DNA of 6,590 nt from Clostridiales bacterium (GCA_018372435.1 JAHAJA010000067.1:1-6590), one strand, 5' to 3'. Numbered from the stretch's first letter, positions 1 through 6,224 are shown. Notes: generated from the letters alone by a model not told the origin. A program made the numbers and translations.

Positions 1-4
1 CGTT

Positions 5-10
5 TGTCAA
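5..10 (-). promoter_or_regulatory. Possible -35 box of a promoter running out of the window
   Basis: On the minus strand the window ends with an A-rich run (AAAAAACTTG) followed by TTGACA, a perfect sigma-A -35 consensus. The A-rich stretch could act as an UP element. Any -10 box would lie beyond the left edge, so the promoter cannot be confirmed. Its strength and A-tract resemble promoters of stable RNA operons, but that is inference only. Confidence 0.35.
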
Positions 11-80
11 CAAGTTTTTTCATTATTTTCTGAGTTGTTTTAATTCTTACTTTTTTCAGAATTGTTTGTTCATTTTCTAC

Positions 81-112
81 AACTCATCAGCTGACTTGGA
101 CTAGTATAACAG
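81..112. repeat. Possible short dispersed repeat, copy 1
   Basis: The 17 bases at 81-97 (AACTCATCAGCTGACTT) match those at 3646-3662 (AACTCATCAGCCCACTT) at 15 of 17 positions. The 10 bases at 103-112 (AGTATAACAG) match 3695-3704 (AGTATACCAG) at 9 of 10 positions, in the same order and orientation. The spacing between the two blocks differs: 5 bases here and 32 at the other copy. This would fit a dispersed palindromic element that has lost its central part here. Two copies in one window are suggestive, not proof. Confidence 0.35.
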
Positions 113-128
113 AGTTAAAATCATTTGT

Positions 129-171
129 AAAGGGGTTTTTAATAAAAAACCTCCTTTTTATTTCTTTTCCT
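129..171 (+). terminator. Rho-independent terminator-like hairpin on the plus strand
   Basis: Bases 129-140 (AAAGGGGTTTTT) pair with 145-157 (AAAAACC, a bulged T, CC, TTT), giving 12 pairs with one bulge and an AATA loop. A T-rich tail follows on the plus strand (TTATTTCTTTT). In the minus direction the tail is not T-rich, so it appears to stop a plus-strand transcript coming from the left of the window. No plus-strand gene ending here can be identified inside the window. Confidence 0.5.
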
Positions 172-267
172 CAATCTTAAATATTCATATTCGGTGATGA
201 TGAATCTCATTGTAGTAGATAAGACATAAAACACAGAAATGGGTGACGAGTAATTGCCATGAACATT

Positions 268-303
268 AAAACGCAATCCTTATCAATTGAATAAGGATTG
301 CGT
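268..303 (-). terminator. Terminator of the regulator-kinase-ABC gene cluster
   Basis: Bases 271-283 (ACGCAATCCTTAT) and 291-303 (ATAAGGATTGCGT) form a perfect 13-bp stem around a 7-base loop. On the minus strand the stem runs into TTTTAATG. It starts 25 bases after the stop codon of the permease gene, the expected place for the end of this operon. The plus-strand side (TCTATTCTTATT) is moderately T-rich, so some bidirectional action is possible. Confidence 0.85.
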
Positions 304-328
304 CTATTCTTATTGTATCGTTGCTATC

Positions 329-2899
329 TTAATTAATTTCTGTCTTTAATCCATCCACTATATTCTCTTTTCTAATTTTTCTAGATGAATATAGCATAGC
401 AATACCGACAACACCAAATACAGCTAATATACCAACTATATATATCGTATATGGGAATGAATAATATTTATCAAAATTATAACTAACTGCTTTCTTAATC
501 CATAGAGTCATACCTAGACTAATTGGCAAACCAAATACACAAGCCTTTATACCATACATAAGGCTTTCTATTCGAATCATACGCTTAAATACTTCTGGAG
601 TCATTCCAATACTTTTAAGCATTGCAAACTCTCTTCTGCGTAAAGCAAAACTAGTTGAGATTGTATTGAATAGATTTGCAATACATATTAATGAGATTAA
701 TGTTATAAACCCATATGCAAATACTGAGAATACGGTTGTCATCTGATTGTTTCTTATAATCTCCTCTGCTTGATTAAATATGGAATAATTTGATTGAATA
801 CCTTCTTTTAAAAATACATCAACAATAGCATCTTCTATATTCGCTGCATCATTAGTATTCAGATAATATCCAAACGAAGTTTCACTCTCTAGTTGTTCAA
901 ATTCACTTAATTCTGATAATGGTAACACGAGCGAAACATTGCCACCAATTGAACCAAGTCTAACTCCCAGTGGACGCTCCTTCGTTACTAAATCAAGTAG
1001 GATTTCATAATCACCAACCTTAATCTTATCATTTGCTTTGACCTTTAATGGCTCTATATCTGTTAAACTATATCCCCTCTGGCTAACTTGTTGATTAACT
1101 AATATAGCATGGATCTCATCTGAATCTGGATTCCTCTTTCCAACAATTCTGTTATATTCATCATCTGATATAAATGATAAAGAATAATTAATTTCAACAT
1201 CCATATCATTTCCTGACCAATACTCTCCTAACGCTTCTTTTGCCTCCTCTGTGATCATGCTTTGAACTTGTTCTTTGTCCATAGTTAGCCACTCACTTAA
1301 TTCTGTAACCGCATTACCCTCTATTACACTAGGAATCTCTTGTAACAATTCACTTACAGTATCTTCCTCTTCCCTATCTATATTCCACACCGCAACGTCA
1401 TAAGATTCACTGTCGAGGGCAAACATTACAGATTCTTTCAGATAATAGACATAAGATCCTACACTAATGAATAAGATAAGGCTTATCATTAACGAAAATA
1501 CTAATGCACGATAGTGCTTTCTATTACGTTTAAGATTCTTAATGGCTAGATTTCCCTCTACTCCAAGCAATTCCTGCGTTAGTCTTGAAGTCTTCACTTG
1601 TTTTGCATGTACTGCAATATCTCTTGATTGTCTAATTGCTTCAATAGGTGCAATTTTGGCTGCTTTTCTTGCAGGAAGATATGCTGATATGAAAATTGTT
1701 ATAACAGAAAAGATAATTGCTGCGATAATGGATTCTAAGGAAACAATCACTTTAATCCCTACATCTATACCCATAACATTCTCAAATATTGGTCCTAAAA
1801 GCGTAAACGTTGTCCACATTCCGACAAACCCCGCAATAATCCCTAACGGGATACTTATAGCACCAATTACTGCTCCCTCAAAAAGAACTGCATTTCGCTT
1901 CTGTTCTTTAGTAGCACCAATACTTGAAAGCATTCCGAACTGTTTACTTCTTTCGTTGATTGAAATAGCAAATGAATTATATATCAGCGCAATGGAACCC
2001 ACCATAATAATGATGATTAAAATTATCGTACTGACTTGAATCATCTTATTATAAGTATCTTCAAATTTACTAACGCCATGTAATCGTAATAGATCATCTT
2101 GGTAAACAACCTGCCCTTCAGCCACTCCTGCATTATTTGCAGCTGACATAGTATTACTATACAGATCATTAGAAACCTTCCTCATGAAAACATTATCCGT
2201 TAATGTGTCACTATTTGCTATCGTGTTGTCATCAAGAAATGTAATTGCTCTCCTTCCAGGCATCATAAACCACTCATCAGACTCTATGATTCCCACAATA
2301 GTATATGTCTCTTTTTCTCCCGTAGGTTTCCATGTTTCTTGTTCTTCTACAGGATACATATCTCCATGAAAATCGTCACCCTGACCTAATTCTTTTTGCT
2401 CCCCTTCAACTAATGCAAAGCGTTTTCCATATTCCATAGAAATTGTATCACCAATCTTATATGATTCTTCTTTATTATTTGATATCTCCTTACTTACAAT
2501 AATCTCTCCTGCTTTCTCAGGAAGTCTTCCATCTAATAGGGTTACCGGAAGTTTATCCAAGGCGGTATTATCATATGCTTCCACATAAATATACGGTTTT
2601 ACAACTTTACTCGTATCGTTCCATTTGCTATATCCTTTGACTTGTGTATAGAAACTAAATTTCTCATCCAGCTCATCTATTAACTTATTTCCTTGCTGTT
2701 TTGTAACATCAACATATTTGACATGCCAAGCGCCACCTCGCCTAATTTGAATGTTTTGCAAATAAGTTGTTAATGTTAAAGCTGCGGTTGATACTGCTGT
2801 AATCATAGCTACAGAAATAATAACACCAAGTATGGTTACTATAGTCCGTTTTTTGTTTGCTTTCATGTGTTTCCATGTAAGGCTATTCATAATATTCAT
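329..2899 (-). CDS. FtsX/MacB-family ABC transporter permease with duplicated halves (856 aa)
   Basis: Membrane subunit of a Type VII (MacB/FtsX-like) ABC transporter, working with the ATPase just upstream. Hydrophobic segments fall near residues 20-42, 288-311, 340-363, 388-411, 464-486, 722-745, 778-800 and 817-838. This gives two halves of one plus three helices, each with an outside domain of about 240 residues. Both halves carry the FtsX motif: NERSKQFGMLSSIGAT (315-330) and RRREFAMLKSIGMT (754-767). A coupling-type motif PARKAAKIAPIEAIR (409-423) ends the first half. The ATG is chosen because GGAGG inside the end of the ATPase gene lies 8 bases upstream; only one base separates the two genes, so translation is probably coupled. 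Such permeases usually move peptides or lipids, or transmit force to the envelope, and many are linked to antimicrobial peptide resistance. The substrate cannot be read here. The 8-helix layout differs from the 10-helix BceB type. Confidence 0.92.
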   Translation of the reverse strand: MNIMNSLTWKHMKANKKRTIVTILGVIISVAMITAVSTAALTLTTYLQNIQIRRGGAWHVKYVDVTKQQGNKLIDELDEKFSFYTQVKGYSKWNDTSKVVKPYIYVEAYDNTALDKLPVTLLDGRLPEKAGEIIVSKEISNNKEESYKIGDTISMEYGKRFALVEGEQKELGQGDDFHGDMYPVEEQETWKPTGEKETYTIVGIIESDEWFMMPGRRAITFLDDNTIANSDTLTDNVFMRKVSNDLYSNTMSAANNAGVAEGQVVYQDDLLRLHGVSKFEDTYNKMIQVSTIILIIIIMVGSIALIYNSFAISINERSKQFGMLSSIGATKEQKRNAVLFEGAVIGAISIPLGIIAGFVGMWTTFTLLGPIFENVMGIDVGIKVIVSLESIIAAIIFSVITIFISAYLPARKAAKIAPIEAIRQSRDIAVHAKQVKTSRLTQELLGVEGNLAIKNLKRNRKHYRALVFSLMISLILFISVGSYVYYLKESVMFALDSESYDVAVWNIDREEEDTVSELLQEIPSVIEGNAVTELSEWLTMDKEQVQSMITEEAKEALGEYWSGNDMDVEINYSLSFISDDEYNRIVGKRNPDSDEIHAILVNQQVSQRGYSLTDIEPLKVKANDKIKVGDYEILLDLVTKERPLGVRLGSIGGNVSLVLPLSELSEFEQLESETSFGYYLNTNDAANIEDAIVDVFLKEGIQSNYSIFNQAEEIIRNNQMTTVFSVFAYGFITLISLICIANLFNTISTSFALRRREFAMLKSIGMTPEVFKRMIRIESLMYGIKACVFGLPISLGMTLWIKKAVSYNFDKYYSFPYTIYIVGILAVFGVVGIAMLYSSRKIRKENIVDGLKTEIN

Positions 2900-2900
2900 A

Positions 2901-3602
2901 TTATCTGCCTCCCATGTTTACAGGTCGTATTACTTCATCTCCTGCTATTTTCCCATCCTCTATCGTGATGATTCGATCTGCTTGTAAAGCGATTGATTCA
3001 TCATGGGTAATTACAATTAACGTTTGATTGTATTTTCGATTGGATAGCTTAATTAGCTCCATTATTTCATTTCCTGTTTTACGGTCAAGGTTACCCGTTG
3101 GCTCATCCGCTAACATAATAGCTGGATTTGTAATTAATGCTCTTCCTATAGATACACGTTGCTGCTGACCGCCTGATAACTGATTTGGTAAATGATCTAA
3201 ACGATCTCTAAGCTTTAATGTATGAACGATTTCATCGAGATGATCCTTCGATACTCGACGATGGTCCAACAACAAAGGTAGTGTAATATTCTCCTCGACA
3301 TTTAGTACTGGGATTAGATTATAGAATTGATAGATTAAACCAATCTGTCTTCTGCGAAAGATCGCAAGATTACTTTCATTTAAGTCATATATGTTTGTTC
3401 CGTTAATAAATACCTCTCCACTTGATGGACGATCTACACCTCCAAGCATGTGAAGTAATGTTGATTTTCCTGAGCCTGATGGTCCTATTATTGCTACGAA
3501 TTCTCCTTTATTTACGGAGAATGAAACGGAGTCCAGCGCTTTCACACTTGTTTCACCGGTTCCATATGTCTTACATAACTTATTAACTCTTAATATCTCC
3601 AT
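2901..3602 (-). CDS. ABC transporter ATP-binding protein, LolD/MacB/BceA type (233 aa)
   Basis: Cytoplasmic ATPase that drives the permease encoded one base downstream. All nucleotide-binding motifs are intact: Walker A GPSGSGKST (40-48), Q-loop glutamine 92 in YQFYNL, signature LSGGQQQR (142-149), Walker B IMLADE (162-167) with catalytic Glu167, D-loop GNLD (170-173) and H-loop His200 in THD. The sequence LADEPTGNLD and the 233-residue length are typical of the family that serves FtsX-like permeases (LolD, MacB N-terminal part, BceA, FtsE). The ATG has a GAGGAAGG ribosome binding site about 10 bases upstream. An out-of-frame ATG 5 bases upstream is ignored. Its product and the permease would form a two-plus-one or two-plus-two complex as in the family. 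It probably has its own inducible promoter, since the preceding gap holds an operator-like repeat and a -10-like box. Confidence 0.95.
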   Translation of the reverse strand: MEILRVNKLCKTYGTGETSVKALDSVSFSVNKGEFVAIIGPSGSGKSTLLHMLGGVDRPSSGEVFINGTNIYDLNESNLAIFRRRQIGLIYQFYNLIPVLNVEENITLPLLLDHRRVSKDHLDEIVHTLKLRDRLDHLPNQLSGGQQQRVSIGRALITNPAIMLADEPTGNLDRKTGNEIMELIKLSNRKYNQTLIVITHDESIALQADRIITIEDGKIAGDEVIRPVNMGGR

Positions 3603-3612
3603 GCCATTATTT

Positions 3613-3620
3613 CCTTCCTC
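3613..3620 (-). promoter_or_regulatory. Ribosome binding site of the ABC ATPase gene
   Basis: Minus-strand GAGGAAGG lies 10 bases before the ATG at 3602-3600. It supports that start over the out-of-frame ATG at 3607-3605, which would sit only 5 bases from it. Confidence 0.65.
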
Positions 3621-3635
3621 AAAACTCCAATTGTA

Positions 3636-3641
3636 ATTATA
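3636..3641 (-). promoter_or_regulatory. Possible -10 box upstream of the ABC ATPase gene
   Basis: Minus-strand TATAAT is a perfect -10 consensus, about 34 bases before the ATPase start codon. The -35 position at 17-bp spacing reads CGAAGT, which is poor. It would therefore need an activator, or it may be chance in AT-rich DNA. The alternative at 3695-3703 sits better relative to the operator-like repeats. Confidence 0.3.
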
Positions 3642-3643
3642 TA

Positions 3644-3694
3644 GTAACTCATCAGCCCACTTCGTTCGTGCTTGATCTCCTGCTGATAAGTTAC
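3644..3694 (-). repeat. 13-bp inverted repeat in the kinase-ATPase gap (possible leader hairpin)
   Basis: Arms 3644-3656 and 3682-3694 are complementary at 12 of 13 positions. On the minus strand the odd pair is G-U, so the RNA GUAACUUAUCAGC / GCUGAUGAGUUAC pairs at all 13 positions around a 25-base loop. Four more pairs (TATA) follow beyond a 2-by-2 mismatch. The wobble favours an RNA made from the minus strand. No T-run follows, so it is not a normal terminator. It could be a processing or stabilising hairpin between the kinase and transporter messages, a leader structure, or a copy of a palindromic repeat (compare 81-112). Confidence 0.6.
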
Positions 3695-3703
3695 AGTATA
3701 CCA
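3695..3703 (-). promoter_or_regulatory. Possible extended -10 box of an activator-dependent transporter promoter
   Basis: The minus strand reads TGGTATACT, an extended -10 (TGn plus 5 of 6 TATAAT positions). The -35 position (3718-3723, ATCGTA) is poor but lies between two TGACAT repeats, as expected for a promoter where an OmpR-type regulator replaces -35 contacts. Start of transcription would be near 3688, inside the first arm of the inverted repeat, leaving a leader of about 85 bases before the ATPase gene. Confidence 0.4.
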
Positions 3704-3711
3704 GTTCATAA

Positions 3712-3749
3712 TGACATTACGATGACATATTCTGTGACATTTTTGTCAC
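3712..3749 (-). promoter_or_regulatory. Candidate response-regulator operator for the transporter genes
   Basis: Bases 3734-3749 form a perfect inverted repeat GTGACA-TTTT-TGTCAC. This resembles the TNACA-N4-TGTNA pattern described for BceR-like regulators. In addition TGACAT occurs three times at 3712-3717, 3723-3728 and 3735-3740, at steps of 11 and 12 bp, about one helical turn, the spacing typical of OmpR/PhoB-family tandem sites. The block overlaps the last codons of the kinase gene and ends just upstream of the extended -10 box at 3695-3703. The likely ligand is the regulator encoded at 5507-4836; this is inference. Confidence 0.5.
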
Positions 3750-4736
3750 TTTATATAACTTGATAATAAATCTACTTCCATTTCCTTTTTCACTAATGAT
3801 ATGAATACTACCATTATGGCCAGTAATAATCTGTTTTGCTAAAGCCAATCCAATTCCTACACTATCAGGATTTGCATTTTTTCCTTTATAAAACCGTTCA
3901 AATACATGTGGTAAATCCCCTTCATCAATTCCTTCCCCATCATCAATGATAGTGATTTGAGAATAAATTGCATTCTGCGAATATTGGATTTCAATCCTTC
4001 CCATTACTTTTGTATGCTCAAAACAGTTTTTCAAAACATTACTAATAGCCTCTTGTAGCCACGGGAAATCTCCCATACAAGAAGCTTCTTTATCTCCATC
4101 AATATGTACTTTTATCTCTTTCAATTCTTCTATTATTCGAAGTGGTTCCATTGATTGTTCTATCAATTCACATAATAAAATCGGCTCTTGTTTTAGTTCA
4201 ACGGCTTTCGCGTCTAATTTTGACATCTTAAGTAGTGTAGTAACCAGTAGACGCATTCTCTCAACTTGTGTATGAATATGCTTGGTGAATTCTAGTCGCC
4301 TCATATCCTCTATATGGTCCGCGGCTATAAGGTCCGCCATCATGCTTATCGAAGTCAATGGTGTCTTAAGCTGATGCGTTATATCTGATAACGCATCTGC
4401 TAGATACGTCTTATCCTTTAACAATAACTCATTTTGTTCAACCATTCTAAGTGTAAGTTTATAAATCTCAGATTTGAGAATACTTAATTCTCCTTCTTTA
4501 TAATCTCTCACATCTAATGTAAAATCTCCCATATAGATTTGATATAGATAATCTGACAACTCGTTAATCTTTCTATATCTTACTTTTGTAAATGCAATAG
4601 CATACAAAGTGATACTAGCACCTAATAGACCTACAAACACCACTCCATAAGTAGGGAAAATTACCGTTAATATCGCTGCAACAAATGTTATTACAAAACA
4701 GAAAATCCCCATTTGTACTAATTCTCGGTATCTCAT
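3717..4736 (-). CDS. Sensor histidine kinase with short-loop membrane domain (339 aa)
   Basis: Membrane histidine kinase, partner of the response regulator encoded upstream. Two hydrophobic segments (about 9-27 and 32-50) are joined by only a few residues (PTYG). There is almost no outside domain, the hallmark of intramembrane-sensing kinases such as BceS, LiaS and related sensors. A linker (51-108) leads to the phosphorylation domain with His121 in DITHQLKTPLTS. The ATPase domain has the N-box NVLKNCFEHT (Asn237), G1 box DDGEGI (265-270), F-box FERFYKG (279-285) and G2 box GIGLALAK (294-301). All catalytic parts are intact. The start ATG has only a weak ribosome binding site (GATAGG, 8 bases away). 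It lies 98 bases after the regulator gene. Its last codons contain the operator-like repeats. It probably senses envelope stress or takes its signal from the adjacent transporter, as in Bce-type modules. Confidence 0.93.
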   Translation of the reverse strand: MRYRELVQMGIFCFVITFVAAILTVIFPTYGVVFVGLLGASITLYAIAFTKVRYRKINELSDYLYQIYMGDFTLDVRDYKEGELSILKSEIYKLTLRMVEQNELLLKDKTYLADALSDITHQLKTPLTSISMMADLIAADHIEDMRRLEFTKHIHTQVERMRLLVTTLLKMSKLDAKAVELKQEPILLCELIEQSMEPLRIIEELKEIKVHIDGDKEASCMGDFPWLQEAISNVLKNCFEHTKVMGRIEIQYSQNAIYSQITIIDDGEGIDEGDLPHVFERFYKGKNANPDSVGIGLALAKQIITGHNGSIHIISEKGNGSRFIIKLYKVTKMSQNMSS

Positions 4737-4810
4737 TTGACAAACCTATCCCTTTCTAAAGTCTAGGCAATTATTCAAGTTCCTTGCTCTAACAAATCCA
4801 GATGTAACAG

Positions 4811-4831
4811 ATTGAACTCTACACGTTCAAT
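4811..4831 (-). repeat. Small hairpin between regulator and kinase genes
   Basis: ATTGAAC (4811-4817) and GTTCAAT (4825-4831) form a perfect 7-bp stem with a 7-base loop, starting just 4 bases after the regulator stop codon. No T-run follows on the minus strand, so it is not a full terminator. It could adjust kinase expression relative to the regulator or protect the regulator message. Confidence 0.35.
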
Positions 4832-4835
4832 ATTA

Positions 4836-5507
4836 TTACTCTATGCTATATCCAATCCCTCGTATCGTCTTAATAATAACTGGATTACACATATCGTCTT
4901 CTAGCTTTTCTCTTAATCGTTTAATATAAACAGTTAGAGTATTGTCATTTACAAAATCACCTGATACATCCCAAATACCTTCAAGTAACTGATTTCTTGT
5001 TAGTACTTGGCCTCTATGGTTTAACAATTGTAACAACAGACGGTACTCCATGGCTGTTAAAATTATCTCCACATTATTCTTATATATTCTTTTTTCACGG
5101 AGATTAATCTCTATATCTGCCACATATACAACATTATCTTCATTCTCTTTATGATATCTACGGAATACGGAACGGATTCTTGACATCATCTCTCTTATAC
5201 GAAATGGTTTAATGATATAATCATCTGCTCCAAAATCCAATCCCATTACTACATTTACTTCATCCTCAAGTGCTGTAAGAAATATAACTGGTGTATCTTT
5301 CTTCTTCTTTATCTCTTTGCATAGATCGTATCCATTCCCATCAGGTAGTGTAATATCTAACAAGTATAAATCAAACTTAACATTATCTATCTGTTCCTTT
5401 GCTTCCTTATAAGAATATGCATTCTTTACATCGTAGCCCTCTTGTTGCAAACTATACTCTAATCCAGTTGCAATAACTCGATCATCTTCTACAACTAATA
5501 TCCTCAT
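4836..5507 (-). CDS. OmpR/PhoB-family response regulator (223 aa)
   Basis: DNA-binding transcription factor activated by phosphorylation from the adjacent kinase. The receiver domain (1-115) has the acidic pair Asp8-Asp9, the phospho-acceptor Asp51 in LLDITLPDGNG, Thr78 in FLTA and Lys100 in IKPF, all intact. The winged-helix DNA-binding domain (about 125-223) shows the family features LTAMEYRLL, NTLTVYIKRLREKLE and the final IKTIRGIGYSIE. Length is typical. The ATG is supported by AAGGAG 7 bases upstream (5515-5520). An extended -10 promoter lies at 5562-5570. The gene is the first of the regulator-kinase-ATPase-permease cluster and most likely controls the transporter genes through the repeats at 3712-3749. 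The stop is TAA directly followed by another TAA-type triplet. Confidence 0.95.
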   Translation of the reverse strand: MRILVVEDDRVIATGLEYSLQQEGYDVKNAYSYKEAKEQIDNVKFDLYLLDITLPDGNGYDLCKEIKKKKDTPVIFLTALEDEVNVVMGLDFGADDYIIKPFRIREMMSRIRSVFRRYHKENEDNVVYVADIEINLREKRIYKNNVEIILTAMEYRLLLQLLNHRGQVLTRNQLLEGIWDVSGDFVNDNTLTVYIKRLREKLEDDMCNPVIIKTIRGIGYSIE

Positions 5508-5561
5508 AGATTGACTCCTTTATTTCCTTTATAAACTAAGCTTCCTCATTTAATAAATGTA

Positions 5562-5570
5562 ATTATAACA
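5562..5570 (-). promoter_or_regulatory. Extended -10 promoter of the response regulator gene
   Basis: The minus strand reads TGTTATAAT, a perfect extended -10 element (TGn-TATAAT), 55 bases before the regulator ATG. No good TTGACA lies at 16-18 bp upstream, which is acceptable for extended -10 promoters. It probably gives basal expression of the regulator and kinase genes. Confidence 0.6.
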
Positions 5571-5644
5571 TATGGGGAGAATTTTCATAGGTAAACCTTT
5601 GTTATTATGAAGCTATTTTTGCTTTCTTTACCCTACTAAAACTC

Positions 5645-5671
5645 ATATAGTATATTAGTTGTATACCATAT
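5645..5671 (-). repeat. AT-rich inverted repeat downstream of the small membrane protein gene
   Basis: Arms 5645-5654 and 5662-5671 pair over 10 bp with one mismatch that becomes G-U on the minus strand, around a 7-base loop. It lies 17 bases after the stop codon at 5688. The tail (GAGTTTTAG) is only weakly T-rich. It may be a weak terminator of the 158-aa gene, or a binding site upstream of the regulator promoter. Confidence 0.3.
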
Positions 5672-5687
5672 TGATATTCTAATTATA

Positions 5688-6164
5688 TTATTTAAAATAC
5701 AAATCAAAGGATTCATCATATTTGGTATCAAGTATATAATCGTTATTATTAATATTTTGGTTAAACATTCTTGGTTCTATATCATTTCCTGTAACTTTGA
5801 GCGTATACGAACTATACCTCAATTCGGTATTATCTCCATATACAATAATAAGATTTACGTATTGAGAAGTTTGATACAAGACAATTTTTTGATTATTCTT
5901 AGGTGATATTATCGATCCACCAAATAACTTATCGTTTTCGAATATATCTAAATATATATTTTCATTATCACGTCCTAGGTACGCCAAATAATTATTATTT
6001 TTCTCTTGTTGAACTACTATATATTCACTATTACTTCTATATTTATCTTTAATAAAATCTTCTGGTTTTACTCTGTCATCCTTTAAATAGTAAAGTGCTG
6101 ATGTAATAATTAATACACCTAAAATATCTATAAGTATAATTTCAACTTTACTCCTTTTCTTCAA
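5688..6164 (-). CDS. Hypothetical membrane-anchored protein (158 aa)
   Basis: I do not recognise this protein. The N-terminus is basic (MKKRSK) and is followed by one hydrophobic segment (about residues 8-26). A polar, Asn/Asp/Tyr-rich domain (27-158) with alternating hydrophobic stretches suggests beta structure outside the membrane. There is no cysteine for lipid attachment and no clear signal peptidase site, so a signal anchor is most likely. The start codon is TTG at 6164-6162, fixed by GGAGGT 6 bases upstream. A sigma-A-like promoter lies at 6196-6224. The gene sits between the 23S terminators and the regulator gene, 180 bases before the latter, which has its own promoter, so it is probably a separate unit. 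A role with the adjacent transport module is possible but not shown by the sequence. Confidence 0.75.
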   Translation of the reverse strand: MKKRSKVEIILIDILGVLIITSALYYLKDDRVKPEDFIKDKYRSNSEYIVVQQEKNNNYLAYLGRDNENIYLDIFENDKLFGGSIISPKNNQKIVLYQTSQYVNLIIVYGDNTELRYSSYTLKVTGNDIEPRMFNQNINNNDYILDTKYDESFDLYFK

Positions 6165-6167
6165 CCA

Positions 6168-6176
6168 ATCACCTCC
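6168..6176 (-). promoter_or_regulatory. Very strong ribosome binding site that fixes a TTG start
   Basis: The minus strand reads GGAGGTGAT, complementary over 9 bases to the usual 3' end of 16S rRNA (ATCACCTCC). It places the core GGAGGT 6 bases before the TTG at 6164-6162. No ATG or GTG lies at suitable spacing, so TTG is the start. Confidence 0.75.
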
Positions 6177-6195
6177 GTTAATGCACGATATCCAT

Positions 6196-6224
6196 ATTAT
6201 CCTATTAATTGGATTAAATTACAA
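6196..6224 (-). promoter_or_regulatory. Sigma-A-like promoter of the 158-aa membrane protein gene
   Basis: Minus-strand TTGTAA (6224-6219, 4 of 6 consensus) and GATAAT (6201-6196, 5 of 6) are separated by exactly 17 bp. Transcription would start near 6189, about 25 bases before the TTG start codon. Confidence 0.6.

Larger units (their letters stand above)
1..267. other. Intergenic region with no supported gene
   Basis: This stretch lies beyond the terminator of the permease gene. It holds the TTGACA box at the left edge, a plus-strand terminator-like hairpin at 129-171 and a segment at 81-112 that resembles part of the kinase-ATPase gap. All short reading frames in it lack a ribosome binding site and a convincing protein composition. 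Bases 172-267 show no feature. Confidence 0.6.

Noticed and set aside
197..229. Ten-codon plus-strand peptide starting ATGATG
   Set aside because: There is no Shine-Dalgarno sequence and no conserved feature; such short frames are expected by chance.
1542..2039. Open frame of 165 codons on the plus strand
   Set aside because: It lies wholly antisense to the well-supported permease gene, has no ribosome binding site and an unconvincing composition that mirrors the permease helices.
2184..2369. Open frame of 61 codons on the plus strand
   Set aside because: It is antisense to the permease's first outside domain and has no family resemblance or translation signals.
329..3602. Naming the transporter bceAB
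   Set aside because: The ATPase fits, but the permease has 8 helices in two equal halves and 856 residues, unlike the 10-helix BceB, so a specific gene name would over-claim.
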